Below, piece after piece: positions 1-31,737 of a DNA stretch of 64,000 bases. Position 1 is the first letter of the stretch. The number at the start of each line of letters is the position of its first letter. Source of the stretch: Antennarius striatus (lineage: Eukaryota > Chordata > Actinopteri > Lophiiformes > Antennariidae); contig NC_090780.1 in assembly GCF_040054535.1 (NCBI RefSeq), positions 12,490,501 to 12,554,500 on the forward strand. Reading direction: 5' to 3'. The translations under genes and the position numbers were made by a program. The notes below the pieces were generated by a model. It was not told the DNA's origin. It saw only the letters and a program-made list of their open reading frames with translations, and ran no database searches.

Positions 1-1068
1 GCACAACATAGAGTCACCTGTGTGCCGTGTATTTTCTGACACCTGGCTATCCCTGTTCACCATCACAACCTCCTCTTCTATGAACCTCCGAAAAGGAAGT
101 GAATTATTGTCAACTGCCTTCCTTTTCCTGTGAACCCCCATATGTTTTCCTTGAATCACTGTTTAACTGTGAAGACTGATCAGTTTGTTCAGTTGTGACT
201 TTTTTTTAATCCAAGAATCTGTTTCCCTTCCTTAAAGTCCTGATGGGGCCATTTTCTGGGCACAGATTGATTTATCTCTGGAGAGTCCTGCTGAAAGAAA
301 GATTGGAAAGACCAGGTTTTAATCTGTGACAGAAACTTGGCCCTGAACCTAAAACCTCAAAAGACACAATTTTGTGTGTTTTCACTGAGGATGCACAAAA
401 CTTAACTGACAAGCATGCCTTTATATAATGTACTACTGGGACCAAACCAGTATTCACTGGTGGACATTAAGCACCTCATTTTAAGATTTACAAGACTACT
501 AGCTTTGCTTTTCTTACATGATGTTCAATCGATGCTGAACCCTTTTCATTATAACTGAATTCCACCTCTGAGGTTTGTATTCAGGCCTTTTAGTGTCAGA
601 AAGAAACACTTCTGCTGCGCTGCAGAGATTCATTAGAGCGGTCTTCTGCTTTGTTAAGTTAACAAACCACATTGATTGTGCTCACATGTCTAAAAGCGAA
701 AGCAACCTTTCATAGCAGACTAACAAACAAGTATGACAGCTGTGGTTTATATTAAGCCTCAGTGTTTAGAAACAAGTCATTCCAAATGGCTCAAGTCTGA
801 TTCTTGTTATAGACTAAAGACAAATCTAATCTTTTATACTTCCCCTTAAATAAGTCACTTTGTATACTAGCAGTATGAAAATGTACTGGTATACTGGCAG
901 TTTCAAAATGTAGGTAAGTGATATGTTTGATTAGTGTTTTTCCACAGAACCCTGTAAGATAAAATCACTCCACAATTGGAACTTTATCTGGAAAAGATCT
1001 GCCTTCAATTTTTCCTTTATTCACTTAAATTATTGTGTAACCGCATGTTTTTGTCTGATCGTCATCAG
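1..1068 (+). other. erc2 intron (5' end outside window)
   Basis: Intron sequence upstream of the first visible exon. I see no exon, repeat or conserved signal in it. Short open frames here have no recognisable product. Confidence 0.6.
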
Positions 1069-20302
<19,234 letters not shown>

Positions 20303-20463
20303 TCCTTGCTGTGACAACCAAAGCTCTAATGATGTTCTGAGGGGTGAGGAGTAGTTCCTGATTTATTATTTTACATTTACTTTCTGAATGCATTCCCTGC
20401 TTTTTAGTATAATAGATAAGGCAGCTGCATGATTTTGTGTTTGTCATTATAATAATCATTCAG

Positions 20464-20619
20464 ATGATTCAGTCACTACTGGAGGAGCACAGCCATGATG
20501 TTGAAACACTGCACGACAAAACATTTATTACCTCCAAACAATCAAACTCAGCAATGGGACCTTTGTTTCTTTTCGGGGGAAGAGGTGGGGACACTGATGC
20601 AGGGAGGCCGTCAGCTCAG
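20464..20619 (+). other. Candidate alternative C-terminal exon of erc2
   Basis: After an acceptor-like cattcag, the frame reads MIQSLLEEHSHDVETL and stays open for about 52 codons to a TAG. If spliced from the exon ending PAPDQ it would give DQ-MIQSLLEEH. This recalls DQ-IIQPLLELDQ of the long ERC1 C-terminal isoform at the same position. The similarity is short and the rest does not match, so it may be chance sequence in the 3' UTR. Confidence 0.2.
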
Positions 20620-23600
20620 TAGGTAATCTCACTCATGGCATATTGGGAAAATATATATATATACAGTATATATTAGTACACACAAAACAAATGTCTTAAC
20701 ACCAAACTAATGTCTTCAGATATTACTTTTACTCTGAAGCAGAACTTACAGAGTGCTCTTATTCATTTCCTGCTCATGGTGACTTGAGTCCTCTTCTTTG
20801 TGTGAACAGGACTGGATATCATCTACTTCGTCCACGCAGGACTGCTGATATGGGACTGGATTTGAAGGAAAGAGACAACTGTTGCTGCTGGTGGAAAAAC
20901 AGCTGTGCTTTGTGGTAGATTCGTGCTTGGAAATGCGATCGACAAGGAAGCACGCTAGCAGAGATCTCGCAGACATTTCCACACCTGTCACATGCTGCTC
21001 CTCTTCAGACCAACAACGTCCTCTTGATCCTCACAGCAGAGATCCCAGAACTGTCTGCCAGACCAGTATCTGTTAGTCATCCTTCTTCCTTTGATTGTTT
21101 CAAGATCAGGTTTATCTTGCTGCCCGTTTCACATGCCTGACTGACTCCTCTGGCTCTGGTTGGATTCCCCACATGACTCTGTCATGGCTTCCTGATCCTC
21201 ACTGCCCTACTGAATCACATGGGGAAATAATCTGACCCCTCTACCTGGCTATCATGATCCTCTATTGTGTGTCCTCTTTCAGTGAGTTACTTCACTTTTT
21301 GTGGCAAGTAATTTTTACTCTTTTTTTTTTTTTACTTTTATAGATGTCCCATCCAAAAGTCATTAATAGAGAAGCTAATGTTCTGCATTTCTAACAGTGA
21401 AGTGCCCCTTCACTGTACCATACTCCATGTTATTTGTACTGTCATTTATTATTATTATGAAGAAGAAACATGCTGAGTTTACTGTTTGTAAGCCTTTAGA
21501 CTTGCCTACAGCTTCGGTGCATTCCTCGGCGATATGATCAGGGCCTTGCAACTCTTAAATGCTGTGGCTCCCGTTAATGTTTCTGTTCATTTCATACGAG
21601 TAGTCAAAAATGATTAATCTATGCAGTTAACAACATATACAATTTTAAACCCCCACTTCAGATTTGTTTATTATTCAAAGTACCATCCAATCAACGTGGC
21701 CAAGAGAGCGGTCAGAAAATATTGGTGAGATTACTTTGAGGTTCTGAGGCTATGCTCCTATGCACCTCCTCTGTGTCGCAGGATTTTTTACTAATGGTGC
21801 TTCTGCTGGTGCTCAAACTAAACGGTGTCAGAGAACCTGATCAAGAGCATTGTCCCATACACAAGAGGGATCTGATTCCATAACATGATTAATAAACAGC
21901 TGTAAAAGAGTTCTTTATATAAGATCTAACCTTCGGACCTTTTGAAAGAGATTGTGTTGCTGAGATCTGGATCTCTATTTCTACAGAAACCTGTGCACCA
22001 AGAATGATCACAAACAACAAGAGCTTCAACATGGACAAACAGACACATTATCAGAGTTGAGAAAAAGAACTATGATCACTTCAAACCCACGCAGACATGA
22101 TCTTCTTGTATGAATATTGCTAATATTGATAACACAATAGACTATGAAGTTGAGGCAATGTTCAATATGTATTTTACCTGCAGGCCCCTGATCCCCTTCT
22201 CCCTGAATCGTCCTCTTCCAGCAGTAGTCTGTGACCCCCCCAGACATAGTGACTTGTTTCTCCTTCGCAACAAGGTGCCCGGTGCCTCGTAAAAACTGTA
22301 CACATATATGATAGAAATGCATATATTATACATATAGAGAGAAATCTATAGAGTGTGTCTATACGTCGTCAGAAGAAAAAAAAATCAATAAGATGATATA
22401 TGTTTTTTTTCTTCACGTTATTTTTCTAACTGGTCAAGAAGATGTCTTATTTGGACTGGTGATTGGTGTGACTTTTCTCTGATTTGTACATTGTGAGAAA
22501 ACCTCTCAGCAGCAAGTAACATTCCCCGTCTGAAAACACAAGACAGAAGAAAAAAAAAAGGCTTTAAAGCAGTTTATGGGAACTAGAAGTCTAGAAGAGA
22601 TTGCATTGTGACATTCCTTTCTTGATGTTTAAACATTCAGCTATAGACAACGTGAACAAAAAAAAAAAGGACTTGTACTTAATTTTGCAGCCACAAGATT
22701 ACTTCTGCTGCACGCAGCAGCTGGGAACTTGCACTTGTGAGTGAGGACTATCACTGTTAACATCCAATAGGAGGTTTGAGTGACTCTGTCAGGATGCATT
22801 TACTTTGCGTGTTTGTTGTCGTTGTTGTCTTGTAAACAGAAGTGGTGACATATGTGACCGTGACCGATGACTAAGTAAAAAACAAAAACAAAACAAAAAG
22901 AAAAAACAACACATGGTGTTAAAGTACAGTGGAATTGAATTAGACTGTTAATTTCCACATTTGCTCTCCCTCCCCTCATGGTGCCAGTATGTCTCCCTTA
23001 TAGAACTGACTGCTGTGTATAAATGTCTCTCCATCTCCCCGTCCTTTACAAACGGAGGTGATCACAGATCGTCTCTTACTCGTCTGTTTCAGACAGCTTC
23101 TGTCACCGAGCAAGAAACAAGAGGCCATGTGATACTTTGGTTTTTGTATTTAAGTATGTGAGAAGAAAGGTTCTTATTTGTTTTCTTTCGAAAAGAGAAG
23201 ACGATGCAGAGTAGCAAAAATCCTCTTTCACCACCAGAGGGCGGAATATGAATCCTCCATTTTCAGGTCCTTATCCACTGAATACTTGAAGTAGGGAGTT
23301 CTCCTACCATGAAATACCATATATGATTTACATGGTAGAAAACATAAAACATTTCAATTGTGCCCATGCATCTTGATTTTTACATAATGGGCCAACTGAA
23401 GGTGATAATGTGAGGATAACCTCCTGTTCTCTATGCAGAGCAATTTCTCAAGCATTGTGTCAAAAGGTTTCACAGACAGAGTCTTAGAAGCCGAGGCTGG
23501 TTTTCTGGGCTAAGACTGAAGACTAATCCTGCTTTTGAATGACTGTCATCACAGTCAGCAAGAGGCGTCTGCATCTGTGCCCAGAAGCAGCCATGTAGAA

Positions 23601-24180
23601 AGGCCTGCATTCACCAGGCTGTGTTTTCTAAAGGCCTTCCAGGAAGAGTATGAAAAGTCTAACATACATCTCCATTTATTGTTTTAAGCAGGTTGTTTTA
23701 CTTTTATTGTATGTTACCGAACGCTTTGGATTAAACAAATCACTGTGACCAATGCCAGAAACATTTGTCTTTCAAAGAACAAATATTGTGTTTACTTTTT
23801 TTTTATTATTCATGACATTTATTTAGGTTAATAGTATTTTTTCTATGGTTTCAGCTTGATGAATATGCCAGTTTGAGACTGTACTCTTTGTATAAGTAAA
23901 TGTTTTGAGCTGTACAGTTAAAGCTAGGAACAAGTTAACTGTGAGTGTCCAGCATGCGAATGATTACTTGTGTGAACTTGAATGTGAGCTAATCTCCCAT
24001 GATGAATCATTCCTCACTCATGACCTGCATCTGCATCGTGATGGTGTGATATTGTGTTTGAGAGTGATGTGTGTCTCACTTACTGTGTCCCATTAGTAGA
24101 CAGCCTGTGCAGTTTTGTGAGAGTGCAGCATGTTTTTGGGGTTGCTTGTGTTCATGTATACAGAAAAGAGTGCTGTATGA

Positions 24181-24326
<146 letters not shown>

Positions 24327-24580
24327 ATATGTATGTTATGAATCCATGAGGAAATCTATTTTAAAAAAATTATCAGAGGAAGTCCCTACAGAAAAGAGCT
24401 GAGACTGAGTCAAATTTTTGAATGAAGCATGGATACTCTGACCTGTTTTTGTTTTTGAACCTTGGAGGCACTCCTCAGTGCCCAAGTTTGCTATTGTATG
24501 TGCTGTATCAGAATATTACTATTGAGTGTTGGCCAGCTTATTTATATCCATCAAATAAAGGTGACCTTCTTTCTGCCTCT

Positions 24581-25945
24581 GTAATTTTTTTTATGTTCAA
24601 CCAATACAAGTAATGCTAATGGCCACTTGAATGTGTGGTGTGATACTGTTATGTAATGCAAACAAACACTGAGCTGAACAAGCTGAGTTTTCAGTATTTT
24701 AAAGGTGACTACAGTGAAATTATTAAGAAAAAAAATAAAACAGATGAACAGAGAATAAGCCAATAAATTTTTCCCCATTTTTTCCCTTTACGGTGACCTT
24801 TCATTAAAGTCAGTCTCATCTGAACTTTTATTGATTTCTTTATAAGTTATATAAATAACAATAGCATTGAAATGATGAGACATGAATCCTGTGTATGTAT
24901 GTTCTACGCTCTTGAGATACTGTATACTACACACACAAATGAAAATGGACAAAAATGTGCATTACTAATGGTCCCTGTAGAGGCAAAGCCACGCTTGAAG
25001 CCACTGAGGTTTAGAGTTGTTGACACGTTGATGCATTTCCTCAATCAAGAGTCGACACGCCAACCTTTTGCGTGAATATTCTGTTTAATTTCCATTTAAC
25101 TTGTCCAATAGTTTACATCAAAACATCTCAATGTTTGGCATTTCACGGTCACAATCAATACGCAATCAACGGTCAAAAAACTATTGATGCTTCCGGGCAG
25201 AAAGACCTCACCCAGCCAGCAATTGGTTTCTATTTATACCTCATGACCAATTATCCACAGGAGACCCAAAGCATCATTTGGCTCCTACATTCCCTATGTC
25301 GCAATGCACAATTTACAGATTTATATTTACAGTGCAAGCATACTTCTAAAGATACAGTATAGGTGAAAGATATAAAACATGGGTTTTATACAAATAAAAA
25401 TATTTTACAACTACTGGTGTGTGTTATATGTCATTTCTTTGTTTTGTTTAAAGACAATTTTGATTATCAACATTCACTATGGGTTTCATAAGGAGGCCAT
25501 GTTAACTACAGTCATTGTTAACTTAACATCTGAGAATTACCTGGAGGTATTAGATCATCTGTTGCTGCCAAAAGGAAGTTTTGGATTACCCTTGTTGGCA
25601 TGGATGGACGGATGCATGAGTTAAAATGTGCACTAAAAATATGTAACTTTTGCTCAGTTCTACATCATAATTTAATTAAAAAATCCCACTCAGACTGAGT
25701 CAAAATTCAGTGTGTAACAACAGGAAACAACGCAAATGGTGACGGCTGTTGTGTGAGTTGGTTTTCACACTGAGCATTATTTTAAGGTCTCTTCAGTGAA
25801 GAAAACTGGAGCTCTATCCTAAACACAGGTTAATGGATGGCATGTACCTTCTTTGGCTGAACAATAATTGTATAAAGCTTTGCCAAGCACATTTGTACAT
25901 CTACCATACGAAACCACGACGTCCATTCCGAAACAAATTCGGGCT
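24581..25945. other. Region between the facing 3' ends of erc2 and creld1
   Basis: No exon seen on either strand. It should hold the creld1 3' UTR on the minus strand. Possible minus-strand signals are ATTAAA near 25671 and AATAAA near 24827. The stretch 25225-25290 shares a motif (accaatta, then ggagaccca and catcatttgg) with 54588-54640, so it is probably a dispersed repeat. Confidence 0.4.
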
Positions 25946-28554
25946 TCACCGTCCCTTTAGGAAACTGTCCAGTAAACGGTCTCCTCTGTCAGAAAGCCAG
26001 TACCCTGCCATGGCTGCCACCGCCCCCATGAAGACGGAAGTGTACACCAGATCTCCCTTAGCAGCCAGTGTGGCGAGAGCACAAAGCACCACCCCGAAGA
26101 ACATCTGCTGCAGCACCTCCACCTCATCGTCCTGGATGTCCTCAAACAAGCCTTTCTCCTGAACACCTGCCCAGTGAGAGGGACATATATGGCTGCAGTG
26201 ATGTGGAATATCTACAAGACTGGGGATGCAAACATCTTTCTATGTGATTAAACTTACCAGGCTGCTGCTGCTTCACACAGAAGTTGTCCCTCCGAAAAAA
26301 TCCTTCAGCACAGTCACAGCGGAATGAGCCGTCTGTGTTGATGCAGACCACATTCAGGCCATGGCAAGCAAGGACCCTATCACTACATTCATCTGTATCT
26401 GAGAGAATGAAAGAGGGATACTTGATTTAATCTCACAACAGATGAACAGACTGTTTCAGACAATGAATGCCTGCCAGAAATAGTTGTTTTATGCAATTAC
26501 CCAAACACTTTAGCCCTTTGAGTCTGTACCCGGAGGCACATTTCCTGCATCGCGCTGGTCCGCTGCCCATACATCCCACACAGGCTGGGTCACAGTCTGA
26601 AAAGTGAGTGACCGTTTCAATTTTTCATTTAAGGCACATACATTTAAGCTCTCCTCAGAAGTTACATGATGTCACTGTGACAGCCCTTAGTTACTGGGCT
26701 GTGTCCAAAGATATTCAGTATACACATGTTTCGCTGTGTAGAATGAGCCCCCAACCCCTTCAAAACGTTGGGGGCGTTGTCATATAATACATATAATACA
26801 TGTATAATTATTATATTATACATATATTATGCATGCTGACAAACACACTTCAATTGTGGTCTGTACGTGAGGCTTTTTATTAGTATTATTTAATTGTTTT
26901 AGCCATTTAACAACCCAAAGGAATCTTTTTGCTGTTTCCATCTTCCAAAAGGGAGGATTTGCTACTCTTCTCTGTTTACTACCAAAGTATTTTAAAATAA
27001 TTAAAGTATTTAATACCAAAAGTTCATTTAAAATGCCAGTTGGACAGACCCGCCAATTTAATATCAAAATAAATCAAAACTTCTATTTTTCAATTCTCTC
27101 TGAAATGTATTAGGTTCATTTAGTCAGCCCACATACCTCGGCATTCAAAGGAACCATTGGAGTTGATGCAGAATTTGTTAGCAGGACAGACATCCGGCTC
27201 CATGTCACACTCATCAATGTCTAAAACAAAGAGGAATTACTTGTGTGATTGTCTCATGCAGCACAACTGTACGATGATTTCCAGAGTCATAACCAAACTT
27301 CTGCATACAGTACCTATACAGGCGTTATTATGGAGCGTCCATCCAGCCTTGCATTCCTCACACTGCTCATTTTCTGGGCCTGAGCACTTACTGCAGGGGT
27401 CTGGACAGCAGTGTACCTGAACAGCCACCAAATAACACAGCCAAGCAGCTTGCAGCAAGTTCCTCTTAGATCTCCGTAACCCCATCACTCCCATCAGAAC
27501 CAGAAGAAAAAATATCTCTCCCAAAATATCACCGGGTCTGTTTAACGTTCAAGGCAGACAACATATATAATAGGAAAAGGTTGCTGCAAAAATAAGAAAA
27601 AAATAAGACATAAGGGGTTTTTCAGAGAGCTTCAACCCTTCAGTCAATCAATCGATCCTAGAATGTACTGTAGCTTAGCTAAGAACCCATAATTCCTTAT
27701 GCATCAGCATGAATAGAGAAATGATTATTCTGTTAGTTGAGGCTCAGGGGATTAAAAACTCTCAATTAAACATGCTAATATGATTTTAAAAAATAAAATA
27801 AAAAATAATATGATTTTAAAAAATATGATGTTGTAATCCAAAATTCCACAAAATCGACAGTATCTCATGTTAGCGCCACGCTAAATAATAATCAACGTGC
27901 TGCTTCTCATTTTCAGTACTGAGGTTGATCTACTTTTGAACCAGGTTATATTAAGTAATAATGCTGCTGCACACTTGTAAGTAAACATAAGTGTTAATAA
28001 GTTAACGAGTTTTACTTGTACAAAAGTTGTTTTTATTTTTTTTAAATTACTGCTTAAATTTTTCTCTTCCATTGGTGTCCACTGCTGCTGCCCTCTGACA
28101 CATGATCACCAGACAGGGTCCAATACAAACATTAAAACAACACAGAAGTTTAGGTTATATATTTATCCTTCACATGCAGTTGAAGTCTCTTTTCGGGTTT
28201 ATGATCATCTATACTTTTAATCCTGCTTGTTGGTTGCATACGAATTTTTTTCAAGATATTTTGTAATTCTGTGGCTGTGATCTTTGTTTTAACACCTTAA
28301 CTTTACTATACACTTGTACTATGTGTTTGACAATAAATGCGTGGGGTCGACGTCACGTAAGCACCGTTTATGTGAGACACATGGCACATTCTTATAGATG
28401 AAGTCACGGAATAAAGTGATCCTGGAACAGTGAACACACCGAGAATTAAAATGAATTCAAACCAAAACCAGATTGAAGGAGCGGGTCTGTTTTACCTGAG
28501 CCTGACTTCAATCCACACGGCTGTCACACGCGTGAAGACGCTCCAGCCGCTCAT
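25946..28554 (-). CDS. creld1: CRELD1-like protein lacking the N-terminal half (short form)
   Basis: CRELD1 is an ER-associated EGF-repeat protein linked to heart development. Exons in transcript order: optional 28554-28496, then 27537-27314, 27220-27137, 26596-26501, 26392-26258, 26166-25946. Order of parts: furin-like Cys repeat (CCPDPCSKCSGPENEQC), calcium-binding EGF (DIDECDMEPDVC), second furin-like repeat (CVGCMGSGPARCRKC), second EGF (DECSDRVLAC), then two hydrophobic segments (FFGVVLCALATLAA; VFMGAVAAMAGYW) and the C-terminus LDSFLKGR. This order matches the C-terminal half of CRELD1. The roughly 150-residue N-terminal region with the WE motif is absent from 27,540-29,200. Starting at 27485 gives 235 codons with a signal-like MGLRRSKRNLLQAAWLCYLV. 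An in-frame ATG at 28554 across the first intron would give 272. Phases match throughout. Confidence 0.85.
27538..28495 (-). other. First intron of the creld1-like gene
   Basis: AT-rich. I searched it for the missing CRELD1 N-terminal exons (Cys-rich CHTCR-type start, WE motif) and saw none on the minus strand. Confidence 0.6.
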
Positions 28555-28640
28555 CAGCGTCACAGCAGCGACCAATGACATTCACCGGCCTCACGAGGCA
28601 CTGGCCAATCACAAGCCGAGATTTGACTCCCGTTAAAAAT
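28496..28640 (-). promoter_or_regulatory. Promoter and first exon of the creld1-like gene
   Basis: A CpG-rich stretch on the minus strand carries two CCAAT boxes (ATTGG in that orientation) near 28570 and 28604. They sit 15-55 bases upstream of an ATG at 28554 and a donor CTCAG|GTAAAA after 28496. A matching acceptor (GTTAAACAG) starts the next exon at 27537. A CRE-like GACGTCAC also occurs near 28350. Confidence 0.45.
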
Positions 28641-29227
28641 AAGAGCAGGCCTGAGTATTTATAGACAGCTGTTGACAGAACCAGTCTGTTGGGTCTGAGG
28701 TAAAGACATTTACATTCTTCCCACCAGAGGCCAAAAACAAGCAACGAGTTCATACCAACGACAGGTCTGGTGGATGTTCTAAAACCCCATTACTGTTGTA
28801 AACATTAAAAACATATCACAACAAGTAAAACTTCTGTTCAATGCAATAAATAAAAGCCTTTAAAGTTAAGCTTAAGATGACCGTACAGACATTGATATAA
28901 TGATTAAACTATACTGAAAAGAGGGTTAACATCTACAGTCAAAATAATGTGCTCAAGGTGTAAAAATTTCCAACATAGATTAAAGTTGAACTTTGCTGAG
29001 ATTGTTATTCATACATTATCGATTTGGGTTTTTTTTAACATAATAACAACACGACCGGCCTCGCAGGTGTCCTCTGAATAGCGTTTCTTTTGGAAAAAAG
29101 CTGTCTTTCATTTGCACACCAAGAAAAATGGTCAGCATGACATTTGACATCTCCACAGTATGGACAGTGTGAAAATATCTGAAGATGTTGTTCTGAAGGT
29201 CTGCTTTGTTTTTAGTCCACCTGTCAC
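28641..29227 (-). other. il17rc 3' UTR / spacer to creld1
   Basis: Only about 0.6 kb separates the il17rc stop from the inferred creld1 promoter. I see no strong AATAAA on the minus strand here, and no exon. Confidence 0.5.
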
Positions 29228-31651
29228 TCACAGAGTCAGTTCAGTTAGGAAAGCTTTGGTCTGAGCAGGAAGCTGGAACAGCGTCAGACCCTGAAGGGGT
29301 TCTGGGATCTTCTTCTCACTGCATAAATTAGAGTCCAAATTCACCAGCAGAAAACGTTTTCCAGCTCTGCCCAGCTGCCGGTCTGCTTGGATGAGGAACA
29401 GGGAGGCCATGAACACATCAGAGTAAGGGGAGCCCGGCTGAGGTTGACCCTTCTCTTCACTCTTTGTTTTCATAGCGTCTTTGTTCCTAAGAGTCCATTC
29501 GTCTGCTCTCTCCAAGGCTCTGCGGCTCAACACAAGCACAGCTCTGCCGCCACAGTTGTCCAGTTCCAGCAGCTGGGAGTGGAGCCATGGCAGGGGCCCC
29601 TGCCTGCACTGCTGCTTCCTGCTCCACTGGTCCACCGACACACTGAAGCCCCGGCTGCACAACAGGGAGCCCAGCTGACACACCGACTCAGATACACCAT
29701 CATCCATATCTGGAGGGCTCAGCAGCACCACATGATGCCGTCTGCCTACTTTAGACAAGAAAAACAACGACACAACTGTCAGTTTTATTTTTCCATCAAG
29801 ATTCTATGATTTCTTTATCAGAAGTAAACGATGCTCACTTTTTACAAATCCACCATGACGCCAGCTCCACACCCATTCTGTAAAATTTAAAAAAAGAGTA
29901 AATATACAATAGGACAGCAGATATATGGGTATTAGATACTCCTCTGTCATTTTTGTGTTTGATAACTATTTCCATCTCCTGGATTTTAATATAATTTCTT
30001 GCAAAAAGGAAAAGTAATAATTCTTACTCTTGACAAATGCATGAAGCAAACAGGATATGAGCACAGTCGCGCAGGCCAGCAGCAAAAGACAAACTATCAA
30101 GAGACTCCAACGCGTCCTCTCAGTGTTGTTATAGCAGAATGGACCAAGATTTGCTTCCATTCCCTTTACTTCAACCTATATGAATAACATCAAATAGCTT
30201 TAATGACAACAGGTATGTAATATAATGATATATAGGTGGCGGGTGAATGGTTGCTTTTACCATCACGCAGAGGCCGAACTGAAGGTCAATGTCTTTAAAG
30301 ACTCCTGTTTTCTCCTGAAGAGGGCACAGTTGTAAATCTATCATAAATAAATTCTAATGTTGTGTCATCACAGCACTTTATTTTATTTTATTTTTTATTT
30401 TCAGTACCATTTGATGAATTGTTACAGCATAGCTGGAAATACGAGGTTTTATATTTATGGGATTTGAAACAAATGCAGTCCCACTTGAAAAAATGTATTT
30501 CTCTCACCCACTGTCCTTTGAGGTTTTGTCTCCATGTGCCATTTGTCAGCTGTTGTCTGAAGCCCTTGATCTCCTGGCAGCTGCTCACTTTGTGGCAGGG
30601 CCACACTTCTCCTTCCAGCCTGCAGGGAGCAGACAGGTTCCACCACAGCAATAAGTGTTGGTCGTTTGTTTGACCCTGGTCTACAGACACTGACACGTTC
30701 TGCCACACATTTCTCCAGGAGAAATCTGGAAAGGACAGGCAGGAAACATTAGCATGCCAGGGGTAAACTTCCCAACCTTCCTTTTGCGAACTCAGATCAG
30801 ACAGACGTCACCTGAGTTCCTGAAGGGGCAGCTTCGAGAGCGCCTTGAAGTCTCACTGTCCTTATCCCACACCTAGAACCACAAACACATCAGACATGTA
30901 GGTCCTGTGTGGAGGAAGCACTGCTATGATGGCCGTAAGTACAGTAACTGTGATGACAGTACCTGAAAACACATGCAGCTGGTCACAGCATACAACGGGA
31001 CTGTTGTGCTGTTCCATCTCTACAAAGAAACAGTGAACACATCATGCCTTAAAGACACCAGCAGTGAAAAATAGATTCAAATTAGCTTCTGTTTCAGATG
31101 ACTAATACAAATATAGTCAATAAGTACGTGATAATATATTATCAAAGCATTTTAAATACAAACATATATATTAAAGATTGACTACCACCAAATTTCCTGC
31201 CTGATATTCAGTAAGTCACTGACCTGACATCTCCCGCTGTGCTCATGCTGAATGCACACAGAGGGAAGAGTCTCACTGCCATCAGCAGACAGCAGCTCCA
31301 CCTCATTTGTCTCCTGGTTGATCACACTCTTGAGTCTTGGCACTGGAAGGACAAGACTGTGTTCATGTCTTCATACCGACGTAAAACAGGAGAAGGAATT
31401 ACATTTGTCAGGTGGCGTTGAATTACCACGACATTCTTTCAGTTGTTCCTGTTGATCATGGGAGCACACTGAAGACAGAAAATACAGTGATTCAGCCACT
31501 GCTGCAGTACTGCACAGCAGAAGACACTGAGACTGAGGCTCACCGTCAGTGAGAGAAGGAACGAGAACTTCTCGAAGTAGATGTGATGGTAAGGTGTAAA
31601 CAATCACACGGCTGCCAAAGGAAATCCCAGTTGGCTTGGCGATTACTACAG

Positions 31652-31737
<86 letters not shown>

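Noticed and set aside
20746-21076. Overlapping short frames on both strands after erc2
   Set aside because: No splice logic, no recognisable protein, inside the inferred 3' UTR.
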